A DNA stretch of 64,000 nucleotides, taken from positions 62,001 to 126,000 of the forward strand of contig NZ_LXLV01000045.1 of assembly GCF_001757995.1 (NCBI RefSeq), in the 5' to 3' direction. Within the stretch, counting starts at the first letter, position 1. Every line of letters starts with the position of its first letter. Below, piece after piece: positions 7,431-15,080 of the stretch. The notes under the pieces are model-generated. The model did no database searches and was not told the origin of the DNA. It worked only from the letters and a program-made list of their open reading frames with translations. The stretch is from Bacillus mycoides. Its GTDB lineage: Bacteria; Bacillota; Bacilli; Bacillales; Bacillaceae_G. Made by a program: the position numbers and the translations under genes.

Positions 7431-8141
7431 CTACTCGTTCTTGCAAACGCCATTCTCGCAAACTGGACCCGCTTCGGCTGAAGTAGGATTCAGCACGGCC
7501 AGTGACTGTGATTCAGCCCATGTTTTCTCAAGCGCTTCGAGAAACACATTCGCCGGCTGCGCACCGGAAACAACATATTTGCGATCGATGACATAAAACG
7601 GTACGCCACTTACACCCAAACGAATGCCCTCGAGATGATCCGCTCGCACTTCATCGGTGAACTGCTCGCTTGTCAGCATCTCCTCTGCAGCTTTCGGATC
7701 AAGTCCTACTTCGGCGGCAATCGCAATCAACGTTTCATGACGGCCGACATGCTTACATTCGGTAAAATAAACTTTGAACAACAGCTCAGCTACCTCATTA
7801 TTTTTGCCATGCTGCGCCGCAAAGTGAAGCAGACGGTGAGCGTCTAACGTATTTGTCAGCTGAAGCGTATCAAATCTAAGATCCAAACCATCTACTTCAG
7901 CCTGTTTGGCAAGCCTCTCGTGTATCTCCTTTGCTGCTTCACGGCTCATTCCAGACCTAGTGGAAAGCGCATCGTACGCATCATACTCCGTATCTTTTTT
8001 CGCATTTTCATTCAGTTGAAAGCTTTTATAAACAATTTGCACTTGATCTTTATGGACAAATTGCTCAAGTCCTGCTTCAATGCGACGTTTCCCAATATAA
8101 CAGAATGGACAAGCAATGTCTGACCACACTTCTACTTTCAT
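7431..8141 (-). CDS. DsbA/FrnE family thioredoxin-fold oxidoreductase
   Basis: 236 residues, MKVEVWSDIACPFCYIGKRR at the N-terminus with the redox CPFC motif at residues 12-15, and a cis-Pro loop SGVPFYVI near residue 177. It ends GPVCENGVCKNE, adding another Cys pair. It has no signal peptide, so it is cytosolic like other FrnE proteins, which act as disulfide isomerase-type enzymes. The gene is visibly more G+C-rich than its neighbours and sits next to an IS66 remnant, consistent with transfer. The start follows AAAGGGGG. Its promoter region carries strong inverted and direct repeats. Confidence 0.87.
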   Translation of the reverse strand: MKVEVWSDIACPFCYIGKRRIEAGLEQFVHKDQVQIVYKSFQLNENAKKDTEYDAYDALSTRSGMSREAAKEIHERLAKQAEVDGLDLRFDTLQLTNTLDAHRLLHFAAQHGKNNEVAELLFKVYFTECKHVGRHETLIAIAAEVGLDPKAAEEMLTSEQFTDEVRADHLEGIRLGVSGVPFYVIDRKYVVSGAQPANVFLEALEKTWAESQSLAVLNPTSAEAGPVCENGVCKNE

Positions 8142-8172
8142 TTAAAAACCCCCTTTATACTGCAATCGCGTC

Positions 8173-8242
8173 TCAACTTGATTGACTATATTATGCATAG
8201 TACAGTAACCCCTTAAATAAAGTCAACTTAATTGACTTTATT
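8173..8242. promoter_or_regulatory. Operator-like direct repeats upstream of the DsbA/FrnE gene
   Basis: Two 20-bp copies, TCAACTTGATTGACTATATT (8173-8192) and TCAACTTAATTGACTTTATT (8223-8242), match at 18 of 20 positions. Each holds a TCAA...TTGA dyad. A minus-strand promoter, TTGACT (8226-8221 reading leftward) and TACTAT near 8202-8197, fits between them. This looks like a repressor-controlled promoter, MarR- or HxlR-like, with the regulator not encoded next to it. Confidence 0.55.
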
Positions 8243-8251
8243 TAAGGGGTT
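8207..8251. repeat. Perfect 20-bp inverted repeat with 5-nt loop
   Basis: The 20-nt arm AACCCCTTAAATAAAGTCAA (8207-8226) is the exact reverse complement of 8232-8251, around CTTAA. It could act as a terminator, or as an extended operator for the DsbA/FrnE gene. Confidence 0.7.
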
Positions 8252-8628
8252 TTATGGGCTTTGGTGCAAATAATTAAAAAATATGTATAAAGACGTAGAT
8301 GTTTCGTTTCGCTATATTTTATATTCTCCATTTTTATCACTAGAGCTTTAGCTCCGCAACTGAATATAGGACTGTTTTTTCAACAGAAGCCGAAATGGAA
8401 GGATGTATTTGTTGAAAGCCTACTCTTCGTACATTGATAATTGTAAAGAGTGGCCTTTTAGTCCCCTACTCCATAGCTAAAAAAGAAAGTTTAATAATTT
8501 CATAATCATAGATTATTATGAAATTATTTCCTCCAAGCACCCAGATGGTATATAATGATATAATAATCTGCTTTTATATGCTCAATTTTACACAATAGAG
8601 TTCATTCATAGGAAAGAGGTACAAAAAT
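8252..8628. other. Intergenic region upstream of the surface protein gene
   Basis: About 380 bp without a convincing gene. It holds a terminator-like stem GCCTACTCTT / AAGAGTGGCC followed by TTTT (8420-8457). It also has a perfect 14-bp inverted repeat AATAATTTCATAAT / ATTATGAAATTATT (8493-8506 and 8515-8528) that may be an operator or mRNA leader structure for the 8629 gene. Confidence 0.5.
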
Positions 8629-9753
8629 ATGAAAACAAAACAAACAATCGCTGCGTCTACACTAGCTTTAGCAATGATTGCGGGATCTACTCCTACTCAT
8701 GCAGAAGTAAATGATGCTACTCCCCAGCAAAGTACTGGAGATCGATTAGCTGAAATTAAGCAACATAGACAAGAGTTAGATGCGAAATTGCAGCAGCACA
8801 AAGAAAATGTGGATCAAACATTAAATGAACTTAACCAAGTTAAGGAAAATGTTGATACAAAGGTTAATGAACTACATCAACGGAAACAAGTTGCAGATGA
8901 AAAAATCAGCGAGATTAAACAACATAAACAAGAGTTAGATGCAAAACTTCAACAAGATAAACAGATCGCTGAGGATAAAATTGCTGAAATTAAAGAGCAT
9001 AAAAAGCATGTAGATGAAAAAGTTGCTGAAATTAAAGAGCATAAGCAAACTGTTGATGAAAAGGTTAATGAGATTAAAGAACATAAACAAACTGTCGATG
9101 AAAAAGTGAATGAAATTAAGCAGCATAAAGAGAATATCGATGCTAAGGTTAATGAACTTAAGGAAGTTAAAAAACATGTAGATGAAACATTAGCTGAGTT
9201 AAAGAAAGCGAAACAAACTGCTGAGGACAAACTGGCTGAAATTAAAGAAAATAAGCCGAATACCGGTAACACGTTAGAGGAACTTAAGAAAATCAAACAA
9301 AATTTAGATAGTCTTTCATCTAACTTAGAACTAGCTAAACAAGATGTGAAAAACAAACTAGCTGAATTACAAGAGGCTAGACAAGACTTACTAAATAAAA
9401 TAAACGAAATGAAACAAGCGAAACAAACTGTTTCAGACGATTTAACAAAGAAAAAACAAGACTTAGATATTAAAATAAACGATTTTAAACATACTGAGAA
9501 AAAAATTGACGACAAATTAGCTGAGTTGCATACAACGAAGCAAAATGTAGATAACAAAATCAGTGAAGTATCACAACCTAAACAAACGACAGCAAATAAT
9601 AACAATACTACTGTTCCAGCGAAAAACAATGCTAGAGAACTTCCTAACGCTGGTAGTGAGCAATCAAGTAACGTGCCACTTGGAATGTTATCAATTATAG
9701 GTGGACTTTTATTATTAACGCGCAAAAAAATTAAAATGCTTTTCTCAAAATAA
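8629..9753 (+). CDS. Coiled-coil cell-wall-anchored surface protein with LPNAG sorting motif
   Basis: 374 residues. There is a signal peptide (AASTLALAMIAGSTPTHA, cleavage likely after residue 26). From about residue 40 to 315 runs a lysine/glutamate-rich coiled coil with 14-residue periodicity around DEKVNEIKEHKQTV, nearly identical at DNA level in 9003-9170. A Pro/Asn linker follows, then LPNAG, a hydrophobic span and a KKIKM tail. This is a sortase substrate architecture with Ala in place of Thr. I recall LPNAG being listed among B. anthracis sortase A substrates. No ligand-binding domain is visible, so it may be a stalk. The start follows GAAAGAGG. Confidence 0.83.
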   Translation: MKTKQTIAASTLALAMIAGSTPTHAEVNDATPQQSTGDRLAEIKQHRQELDAKLQQHKENVDQTLNELNQVKENVDTKVNELHQRKQVADEKISEIKQHKQELDAKLQQDKQIAEDKIAEIKEHKKHVDEKVAEIKEHKQTVDEKVNEIKEHKQTVDEKVNEIKQHKENIDAKVNELKEVKKHVDETLAELKKAKQTAEDKLAEIKENKPNTGNTLEELKKIKQNLDSLSSNLELAKQDVKNKLAELQEARQDLLNKINEMKQAKQTVSDDLTKKKQDLDIKINDFKHTEKKIDDKLAELHTTKQNVDNKISEVSQPKQTTANNNNTTVPAKNNARELPNAGSEQSSNVPLGMLSIIGGLLLLTRKKIKMLFSK

Positions 9754-9784
9754 TGCTATTATAACTATCTTAATATATTCTATA

Positions 9785-9823
9785 AAAAGGACAACCGCAC
9801 ATATATGTACGGTTGTCTTTTTT
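9785..9823. terminator. Bidirectional terminator between the surface protein gene and hrtA
   Basis: AAAAGGACAACCG and CGGTTGTCTTTTTT arms around a 12-nt loop, between two convergent 3' ends. Confidence 0.85.
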
Positions 9824-9825
9824 CT

Positions 9826-10497
9826 TTATATTAACTGCCCATCTCTAAGCGTCAATATACGATCACATACATCAAGCATTCTTTCATCATGTGTAATCAT
9901 AATCGCTGCTTTTTGACTTTCTTTCACTTCACGTTTCATCATTTCAACGACTTCACGTGCGCGTTTTGAGTCTAAGCTTGCCGTTGGTTCATCTGCTAAT
10001 ATTAAATCTGGGTTGTTCATGAAAGCACGAGCGATTGCTACCCTTTGCTTTTCTCCGCCAGATAGTTGATTTGGATAATGATTTTTTCTTTCTCCTAATC
10101 CAAATGCTGCTAATAAATGATCCGCACGCTTTTCAGATTCTTGTTTGTTGTCTTTTTTTAGTTTTGCAATGTAAAGCAATTGTTCTTTTACATTTAAATA
10201 TGGAACAAGATTTGCGAACTGAAAAATAAAGCCAATTTTTTTCAAACGAATGTCTGTCATTTCCTTTTCTGATAACTTCGTAATATTTTTCTCACGAATG
10301 TAAATATCCCCTTTTGACGGTGATAGTAAAGCACCCGCGATTGATAATAACGTACTTTTCCCTGATCCAGAAGGACCGACGATTCCGATAAACTCTCCAG
10401 CTTTCACATCAAGCGACATCGGATGAAGGGCTGTTACTTCCGTATTCCCTTCTCCGTACACTTTACTTACTTTGTCTAATTTTAATAATGAAGTCAT
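9826..10497 (-). CDS. hrtA: Heme efflux ABC transporter ATP-binding protein HrtA
   Basis: 223-residue MacB/LolD-type ATPase. It has Walker A GPSGSGKSTLL near residue 40, the Q-loop in FIFQFANLVPYL, signature LSGGEKQRVAIARA, Walker B DLILADEPTASLD and an H-loop ITHDERM. With the permease HrtB it exports excess heme-related toxicity from the membrane. The start overlaps the hrtB stop by one base (TAATG), so the two are translationally coupled. Identification rests on the HrtB-like partner, the HssR box upstream and hssRS nearby. Confidence 0.85.
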   Translation of the reverse strand: MTSLLKLDKVSKVYGEGNTEVTALHPMSLDVKAGEFIGIVGPSGSGKSTLLSIAGALLSPSKGDIYIREKNITKLSEKEMTDIRLKKIGFIFQFANLVPYLNVKEQLLYIAKLKKDNKQESEKRADHLLAAFGLGERKNHYPNQLSGGEKQRVAIARAFMNNPDLILADEPTASLDSKRAREVVEMMKREVKESQKAAIMITHDERMLDVCDRILTLRDGQLI

Positions 10498-11561
10498 TAC
10501 ATCCCGCCTCCAATTGCTTCTAATGCATCAACTTTTAATACTTGATATAACGAAATAAGTGTTCCTAAAATACTAATTACGATAAAGATTGCTGCATATT
10601 GTGCAATCATCGGTGTTGTTAATAAGAACGGCATACCCGCTGGTAAAACCTGTTCTAATCCTTGTACAAGAACAATGCTGATTATCATCGCCACGACTGA
10701 TAAGAATAACGCCTGCACGACTAAGCTATTTGCTAAATAAGAATTCTTTGTACCGATTGCTTTTAGTACACCTAATTGCTGTGTTTTTTGCAACGTAATT
10801 ACGTAGAAGAATACACCGATTAGTAACGCAGCGATAACAAGTAAGAACGCAATGATCATCGTTAATGTTCCTTGCTCTTCTTTAAATCCTGGAATACTTT
10901 GTAATACTTCTTTTTTGTCGATAACATGTGCATTTTTAATTTCTTTATCTGTATTAAGCGCAATTGCACTATAATCTTTTTGGTTTGGTTGTGAGATAGC
11001 GCCCCATACGTCTTCATTTACATAAACGACTGGTGTATGGCTAAACATTTGATCTTTCGTAAATCCAACGATTTTAAATTCTCTCTTTGAAACAGGATCA
11101 ATAATTGTATCCCCAATATCGATTCCTTTTTCTTTAATTGATTCATCAGCAACCATTTCGTTGTTTGCTGTACCTAATTTCTCACCTTCTACAATTTTCG
11201 GTTCTAAAAATGAATCACGTTCACTTGAGAAAATAGCAACATCAACTTTTTTCGAACTATCTTTCTTTTCATAAGTTGAAACTTTCACACGAAACGGAAC
11301 TGCCTCTTTCTCGCCTGCTTGATTTACTACGTTATCTACATCTTCTTTCTTAATTTGTGAACGAAGTAATTTATTTTCCGCATCGTCCGCTAATACGAAT
11401 TTATTTGCCTCCATATTTTGAATTGATGAGGCATTATCATACGATAACCCATTTGCTAATCCTGAAATGACAAGGACTAAAAATGATAATAACACCATAA
11501 TAAGTCCGATTAATCCATATCTTAATTTTGATTGTTTTAATTCACGCAGAGCTAAAAACAT
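10497..11561 (-). CDS. hrtB: Heme efflux ABC transporter permease HrtB
   Basis: 354-residue FtsX/MacB-type permease: one N-terminal span (LIGLIMVLLSFLVLVISGLA), a large extracytoplasmic domain (about residues 40-230), then three spans, including TMIIAFLLVIAALLIGVFFY. Its N-terminus strongly resembles staphylococcal HrtB. It is first in a two-gene operon with hrtA. Expression should be switched on by HssR through the perfect direct repeat at 11610-11629. In S. aureus hrtA precedes hrtB; here the order is reversed. Confidence 0.85.
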   Translation of the reverse strand: MFLALRELKQSKLRYGLIGLIMVLLSFLVLVISGLANGLSYDNASSIQNMEANKFVLADDAENKLLRSQIKKEDVDNVVNQAGEKEAVPFRVKVSTYEKKDSSKKVDVAIFSSERDSFLEPKIVEGEKLGTANNEMVADESIKEKGIDIGDTIIDPVSKREFKIVGFTKDQMFSHTPVVYVNEDVWGAISQPNQKDYSAIALNTDKEIKNAHVIDKKEVLQSIPGFKEEQGTLTMIIAFLLVIAALLIGVFFYVITLQKTQQLGVLKAIGTKNSYLANSLVVQALFLSVVAMIISIVLVQGLEQVLPAGMPFLLTTPMIAQYAAIFIVISILGTLISLYQVLKVDALEAIGGGM

Positions 11562-11609
11562 TTCGCTCGCTCCTTCCTCTTACTTTCTATGCACTTATCA
11601 TAAAAAAGA

Positions 11610-11629
11610 AATATGAACGGAATATGAAC
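11610..11629 (-). promoter_or_regulatory. HssR direct-repeat binding site upstream of hrtBA
   Basis: On the minus strand, GTTCATATTCCGTTCATATT: two perfect GTTCATATT units two bases apart, matching the published HssR operator of the hrtAB promoter. A TATGAT -10 element lies at 11603-11598. No good -35 is present where the repeat overlaps it, as expected for an activated promoter. Confidence 0.88.
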
Positions 11630-11742
11630 AGAAGATTACAGAAGAAAAATTAAATTTTCAGAAAGTATTGAAAATAATTAAAATCCTTGATACAATTCAG
11701 TCAAATAATATTGACCGAGTAATTTAATTTGAGGAGTTGATT

Positions 11743-12369
11743 ATGTTGAAGCCCATGTTCACACTAACTACTTATAGCCAACTAAAAGCAATGAGCGATC
11801 CACTACGAGTCGAAATGATGATGCGTCTATGCGAACGTCCTTATACAGGACAACTGCTATCTGAAAAATTCGGCATTTCAAGGGCGAAAATTCATTATCA
11901 TTTAAAAGAATTAGAGAAGAATGGTTTTATAGAAATCGTATATACAGAAGAAAAAAATGGCATCGTTCAAAAATTTTATCAATCTGTCGCTAAAGGCTTC
12001 ACCCCTGCAGCAGAACTATTACCTCATTTAGAAATATTAAGCGAATCAGGTCGCCAAATCTTTTTACAAATGACAGAAAGAACGAAACTTCATATTCTCG
12101 CTGCACCAGAAGAAGCTTTTACATTACGAAAAGTAAGTGAAGACCCTGCTGAGTGGAATTACGTTTCATCCTGCTGGGAGTTTGATGCCACGCCAGAACA
12201 ATTTCAAGTGTGGGTTAAAAAGTTTTATGAATTGATGGCTGAATTAAATGAGATCGCAAAAGACGCGGATAAAGATCCAAATAGTAAATCATATTACATT
12301 TCTACTACTGCACTACAAATTGATGAGCGAGCAATGCAGCGCTTTGTTAAAAAAGAAGAAAAATCGTAA
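11743..12369 (+). CDS. ArsR-type winged-helix transcriptional regulator
   Basis: An N-terminal winged helix (SQLKAMSDPLRVEMMMRLCE, then HTH LLSEKFGISRAKIHYHLKELEKNG and wing EKNGIVQKFYQ) is followed by a C-terminal sensing domain of about 110 residues. ATG at 11743 is preferred over the upstream TTG at 11737 because GAGGAG at 11731-11736 gives a 6-nt spacer. It is followed after 218 bp by an MFS exporter in the same direction, which it probably represses. A bcr1 repeat has inserted between the two. It is divergent from hrtBA. Confidence 0.85.
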   Translation: MLKPMFTLTTYSQLKAMSDPLRVEMMMRLCERPYTGQLLSEKFGISRAKIHYHLKELEKNGFIEIVYTEEKNGIVQKFYQSVAKGFTPAAELLPHLEILSESGRQIFLQMTERTKLHILAAPEEAFTLRKVSEDPAEWNYVSSCWEFDATPEQFQVWVKKFYELMAELNEIAKDADKDPNSKSYYISTTALQIDERAMQRFVKKEEKS

Positions 12370-12414
12370 TGCGATTTTTTTACACCAACGGTCAATTTTT
12401 TTTTACCGAATAAA

Positions 12415-12569
12415 TTTATCCCACATTAACGGGCAGTAAGACTCCCACCTCAAAATTCAGCTAGAGCACAGAAGTTAGGTGGGAGTCGGGCTGCCCGTAA
12501 ACGCCCGATTGGTTCAACTAATAATCAGTGGGGATGAACAAAACCCCACTGATTAAAGTTTCACTTTAT
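12415..12569 (+). repeat. bcr1-type interspersed repeat flanked by TTTAT
   Basis: A 145-bp unit (12420-12564) between TTTAT at 12415-12419 and 12565-12569, the target reported for the B. cereus group mobile repeat bcr1. It contains two hairpins. The first is long (ACGGGCAG..GACTCCCACCT with AGGTGGGAGTC..CTGCCCGT). The second is AATCAGTGGGG / CCCCACTGATT. No coding capacity. It separates the ArsR gene from the MFS gene. Its left end resembles that of the TnpB element at 18348. Confidence 0.82.
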
Positions 12570-12587
12570 TATAAAGGAGTAGATTAA

Positions 12588-13871
12588 ATGGACGTATTAA
12601 AAAACCAGAATTTCCTCTTATTATTTTTAGGGAGAATTTTTACAAACATCGGAGATAGCTTGTATTATGTAGCCGCGATGTGGCTCGTATATGAACTTAG
12701 TGGTAATCCTTTTTATTCTGGATTAGCTGGTTCCCTTACATTATTACCTTCTGCACTTCAATTTCTTACTGGTCCATTTGTTGATAGATGGTCGATTAAA
12801 AACACCCTCGTCATCACACAAGTCCTGCAATGCATTCTTATTTTAATCATTCCCATTACACACTACTTCGACCTATTAACAGTCCAACTACTACTCATCA
12901 TTATGCCAATCGTAGCCTTTATCGAACAATTCGCCTATCCCGCACAATCAAAAGCTTTACCACTTCTACTGAATAAAACACAATTGTTAAAAGGAAATTC
13001 ACTCTTTTCATTTGCGTATCAAGGCATTGATTTAATTTGTACGACTCTTTCTGGAATATTAGTAGCACTATTTGGCGCAATTACTTTATATGTGATCGAC
13101 TCCTTTACATTTGCGATTACTGCCCTGTTGTTCTTTTCATTAAAAATGCCAAAACAAGCAGACACCAATACAGGTCTCCCTTCTGAAGATAATACATCGT
13201 TTTCGGTTAAACAATATTTCTCTGAGTTAAAAGAAGGCTTTTCAATCGTCTTTCGTTCTTTAATGGGCGTTTTCTTAATCGGTTCAGTTGTCGCTAATTT
13301 TTCTATCGGTATGACGATGGCAATACTACCTTCTTTCGCTGATTCTTTAGGTGGCGTGAAATTATACGGCTTCTTTTTAGCCGCTATATCAGCCGGTAGT
13401 TTAATTGGAGCACTATTCAGTTCATGGGTTGGCAAACGTAATGTTGGCCGTGTCTCCATTATTAGCTTTGCGGCTGGCGCTTTATTTTGGTTTCTCTCTA
13501 CAATTGTACCGTTTCAATGGCTATCTATTTTCTTATTCGGCCTAGCTTGGATACCAATTGGAGCCACCAACATATTATTTGCGACAATTAGTCAAATTTT
13601 AATTCCAAATCAATATATTGGACGTATCAACTCAGTCATGCGAAGCATGGGTACAATTGCTATGCCATTTGGCTCTTTAATTGGAGGATACACTGCAAAT
13701 GTATATAGTAGCCAACTCATTTTCGCGCTCGCTAGCATCGGGATTTTATTCATTTCTCTCGTATGGCTACTTCATCCGAAATTACGTTCATTGCCGAAAG
13801 CTGATGAGATTACAGCGGATACTTTTGGTATTCGGTTTAAGGAAGAACGTGGGAAAGGTGCGGCTTTATAG
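12588..13871 (+). CDS. MFS transporter, drug-efflux type (MefA-like)
   Basis: 427 residues, twelve predicted spans, starting MDVLKNQNFLLLFLGRIFTN with the family's GRIFTNIGDSLYYVAA segment. A charged loop (residues about 190-215) separates the two six-helix halves. It resembles the H+ antiporter group that includes macrolide efflux proteins. It likely extrudes a hydrophobic compound under control of the upstream ArsR regulator; substrate unknown. The start follows AAAGGAG at 12573-12579. Confidence 0.85.
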   Translation: MDVLKNQNFLLLFLGRIFTNIGDSLYYVAAMWLVYELSGNPFYSGLAGSLTLLPSALQFLTGPFVDRWSIKNTLVITQVLQCILILIIPITHYFDLLTVQLLLIIMPIVAFIEQFAYPAQSKALPLLLNKTQLLKGNSLFSFAYQGIDLICTTLSGILVALFGAITLYVIDSFTFAITALLFFSLKMPKQADTNTGLPSEDNTSFSVKQYFSELKEGFSIVFRSLMGVFLIGSVVANFSIGMTMAILPSFADSLGGVKLYGFFLAAISAGSLIGALFSSWVGKRNVGRVSIISFAAGALFWFLSTIVPFQWLSIFLFGLAWIPIGATNILFATISQILIPNQYIGRINSVMRSMGTIAMPFGSLIGGYTANVYSSQLIFALASIGILFISLVWLLHPKLRSLPKADEITADTFGIRFKEERGKGAAL

Positions 13872-13947
13872 CAGAAAGAAAACATTATCTAATCCGTAAT
13901 GTGTAGTTATGATAAAATTATTTAATTTAAAAAGCTCAAACAAACAT

Positions 13948-13978
13948 AACCCCGTTCTAAATTTAGGACGGGGTTAAA
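13948..13978. terminator. Terminator after the MFS gene
   Basis: AACCCCGTTCTA and TAGGACGGGGTT form a 12-bp stem with a single internal T-G wobble, around a short loop, followed by AAAAA on plus. The T-run lies on the minus strand and partly on plus through the preceding A/T sequence. Confidence 0.6.
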
Positions 13979-14059
13979 AATATAGTTGTTTCATTTTGTA
14001 TGTAAGATACTTTACTACACTAAAAAATATAACAATAAAGTTGTTTGAAAATTTAAGTT

Positions 14060-14087
14060 TTATTCAACAATAGCGCCCCATTGTGGA
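14060..14087. repeat. Short repeat, copy 1, 3' side of the DinB gene
   Basis: Pattern TTATTCAA.AATA..GCCC.ATTGTGGAA, also present at 14908-14935 with four differences in 28. The two copies flank the DinB gene in the same orientation. Confidence 0.55.
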
Positions 14088-14190
14088 AAATCAAGATGAT
14101 GATTTTGATTGCTTCCTGTTTCCTTTTGACTAACGCACCGGTTTAAAAACGGAACCATTTAAAGGAGATTTGCGCTTGAGTAACTCTGTT

Positions 14191-14694
14191 TTATTTTGAA
14201 TATAGGTAAAGTCCAAAATCTTGCATAACGGAGGTTTGCCCCATTTGCCGCAACATGGTAGCTATATTGCCACGGTGATAAGAACCATGGGTGACAATGT
14301 GAAGTACTGATTCAGAAATAGAAGTTTCAAGCAACCCAGCATATGGGTTGTTCACCACTATCAACTTATCAATATCTTCTTGACTGTTTAAAAGGGATTT
14401 GTTTCGTTCGGATAAGTCTTGAAATAATTTTTTCATTTCCTCAATATTTTTCGTTTCCACCTGTTCTCTCAATTGGTTCGTAGACACCATTGCTTCATTC
14501 ATACTTTTACCTAATATAATGTCAAACCATGCGTAATCTGTAAGATAAATGTGCGACAACACCTTTGATACCGAAGAAAAACCACTCTGAATTTCCTTAT
14601 GATAAATGTCCTGTGGTAGTTCTTTTAAACGATCAATTATCACTCCATTTGCCCATACGTGGTATTTGTACATTATTAATGCGGGGTGTGTCAT
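14191..14694 (-). CDS. DinB family protein
   Basis: 167 residues starting MTHPALIMYKYHVWANGVII. It is a four-helix DinB/YfiT-type protein with expected metal-ligand histidines: HIYLTDYAWFDIILG near the middle and HIVTHGSYHRGNIATMLRQMG near the C-terminus. These proteins are putative metal-dependent thiol-transferase-like enzymes. The open frame extends upstream to 14784, but ATG at 14694 with the preceding GAGGGATTTTAAG is the better start and gives the usual length. Confidence 0.82.
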   Translation of the reverse strand: MTHPALIMYKYHVWANGVIIDRLKELPQDIYHKEIQSGFSSVSKVLSHIYLTDYAWFDIILGKSMNEAMVSTNQLREQVETKNIEEMKKLFQDLSERNKSLLNSQEDIDKLIVVNNPYAGLLETSISESVLHIVTHGSYHRGNIATMLRQMGQTSVMQDFGLYLYSK

Positions 14695-14907
14695 CTTAAA
14701 ATCCCTCATTTCCAATAGTTTTTTCGTATTGAAACAATTGATGCCTAAAAGATAAATAATTTTTCTATAAATTCTGTTGTTCAATTTATTTATTATTCCA
14801 TATTATTTATAATATTCCTTCCTAAACTAATCTGACCTGTTACCTTAAGTACATTCCTTCACAACCTCTATTTATTCACATAAATATCCAAATTAATCAC
14901 TAATCGT

Positions 14908-14935
14908 TATTCAAGAATATGGCCCAATTGTGGAA
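14908..14935. repeat. Short repeat, copy 2, 5' side of the DinB gene
   Basis: TTATTCAAGAATATGGCCCA then ATTGTGGAA. Direct copy of 14060-14087. Confidence 0.55.
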
Positions 14936-15042
14936 TAGAATGACTCGCATTTTTTTAAACAACTTTTTATCACTTTACACGTAAGTGATAATATATCAGC
15001 GATTTTTCGATTATATCAACTTGCCGACGAAAAACGACAAAA

Positions 15043-15074
15043 GAGAAGAGGCTGTTCCCAAACAGCCTCTCCCC
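15043..15074 (-). terminator. Terminator after hssS
   Basis: AGAGGCTGTT / AACAGCCTCT perfect 10-bp stem with a 4-nt loop, followed on minus by TCTCTTTTG. Confidence 0.8.
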
Positions 15075-15080
15075 TTACAT

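Noticed and set aside
8515-8532. Possible PlcR box (TATGAAATTATTTCC) upstream of the surface protein
   Set aside because: The second half does not match TNCATA. The palindrome is explained better by the 14-bp inverted repeat.
9003-9170. Regular short repeats resembling a CRISPR or tandem array
   Set aside because: The period is 42 bp with no distinct spacers and lies in frame inside the coiled-coil gene, so it is protein repeat coding.
8949-9725. 258-codon open frame antisense to the coiled-coil surface protein
   Set aside because: A by-product of the repetitive AT-rich codons on the other strand. Low-complexity Phe/Leu/Ser product, no ribosome binding site.
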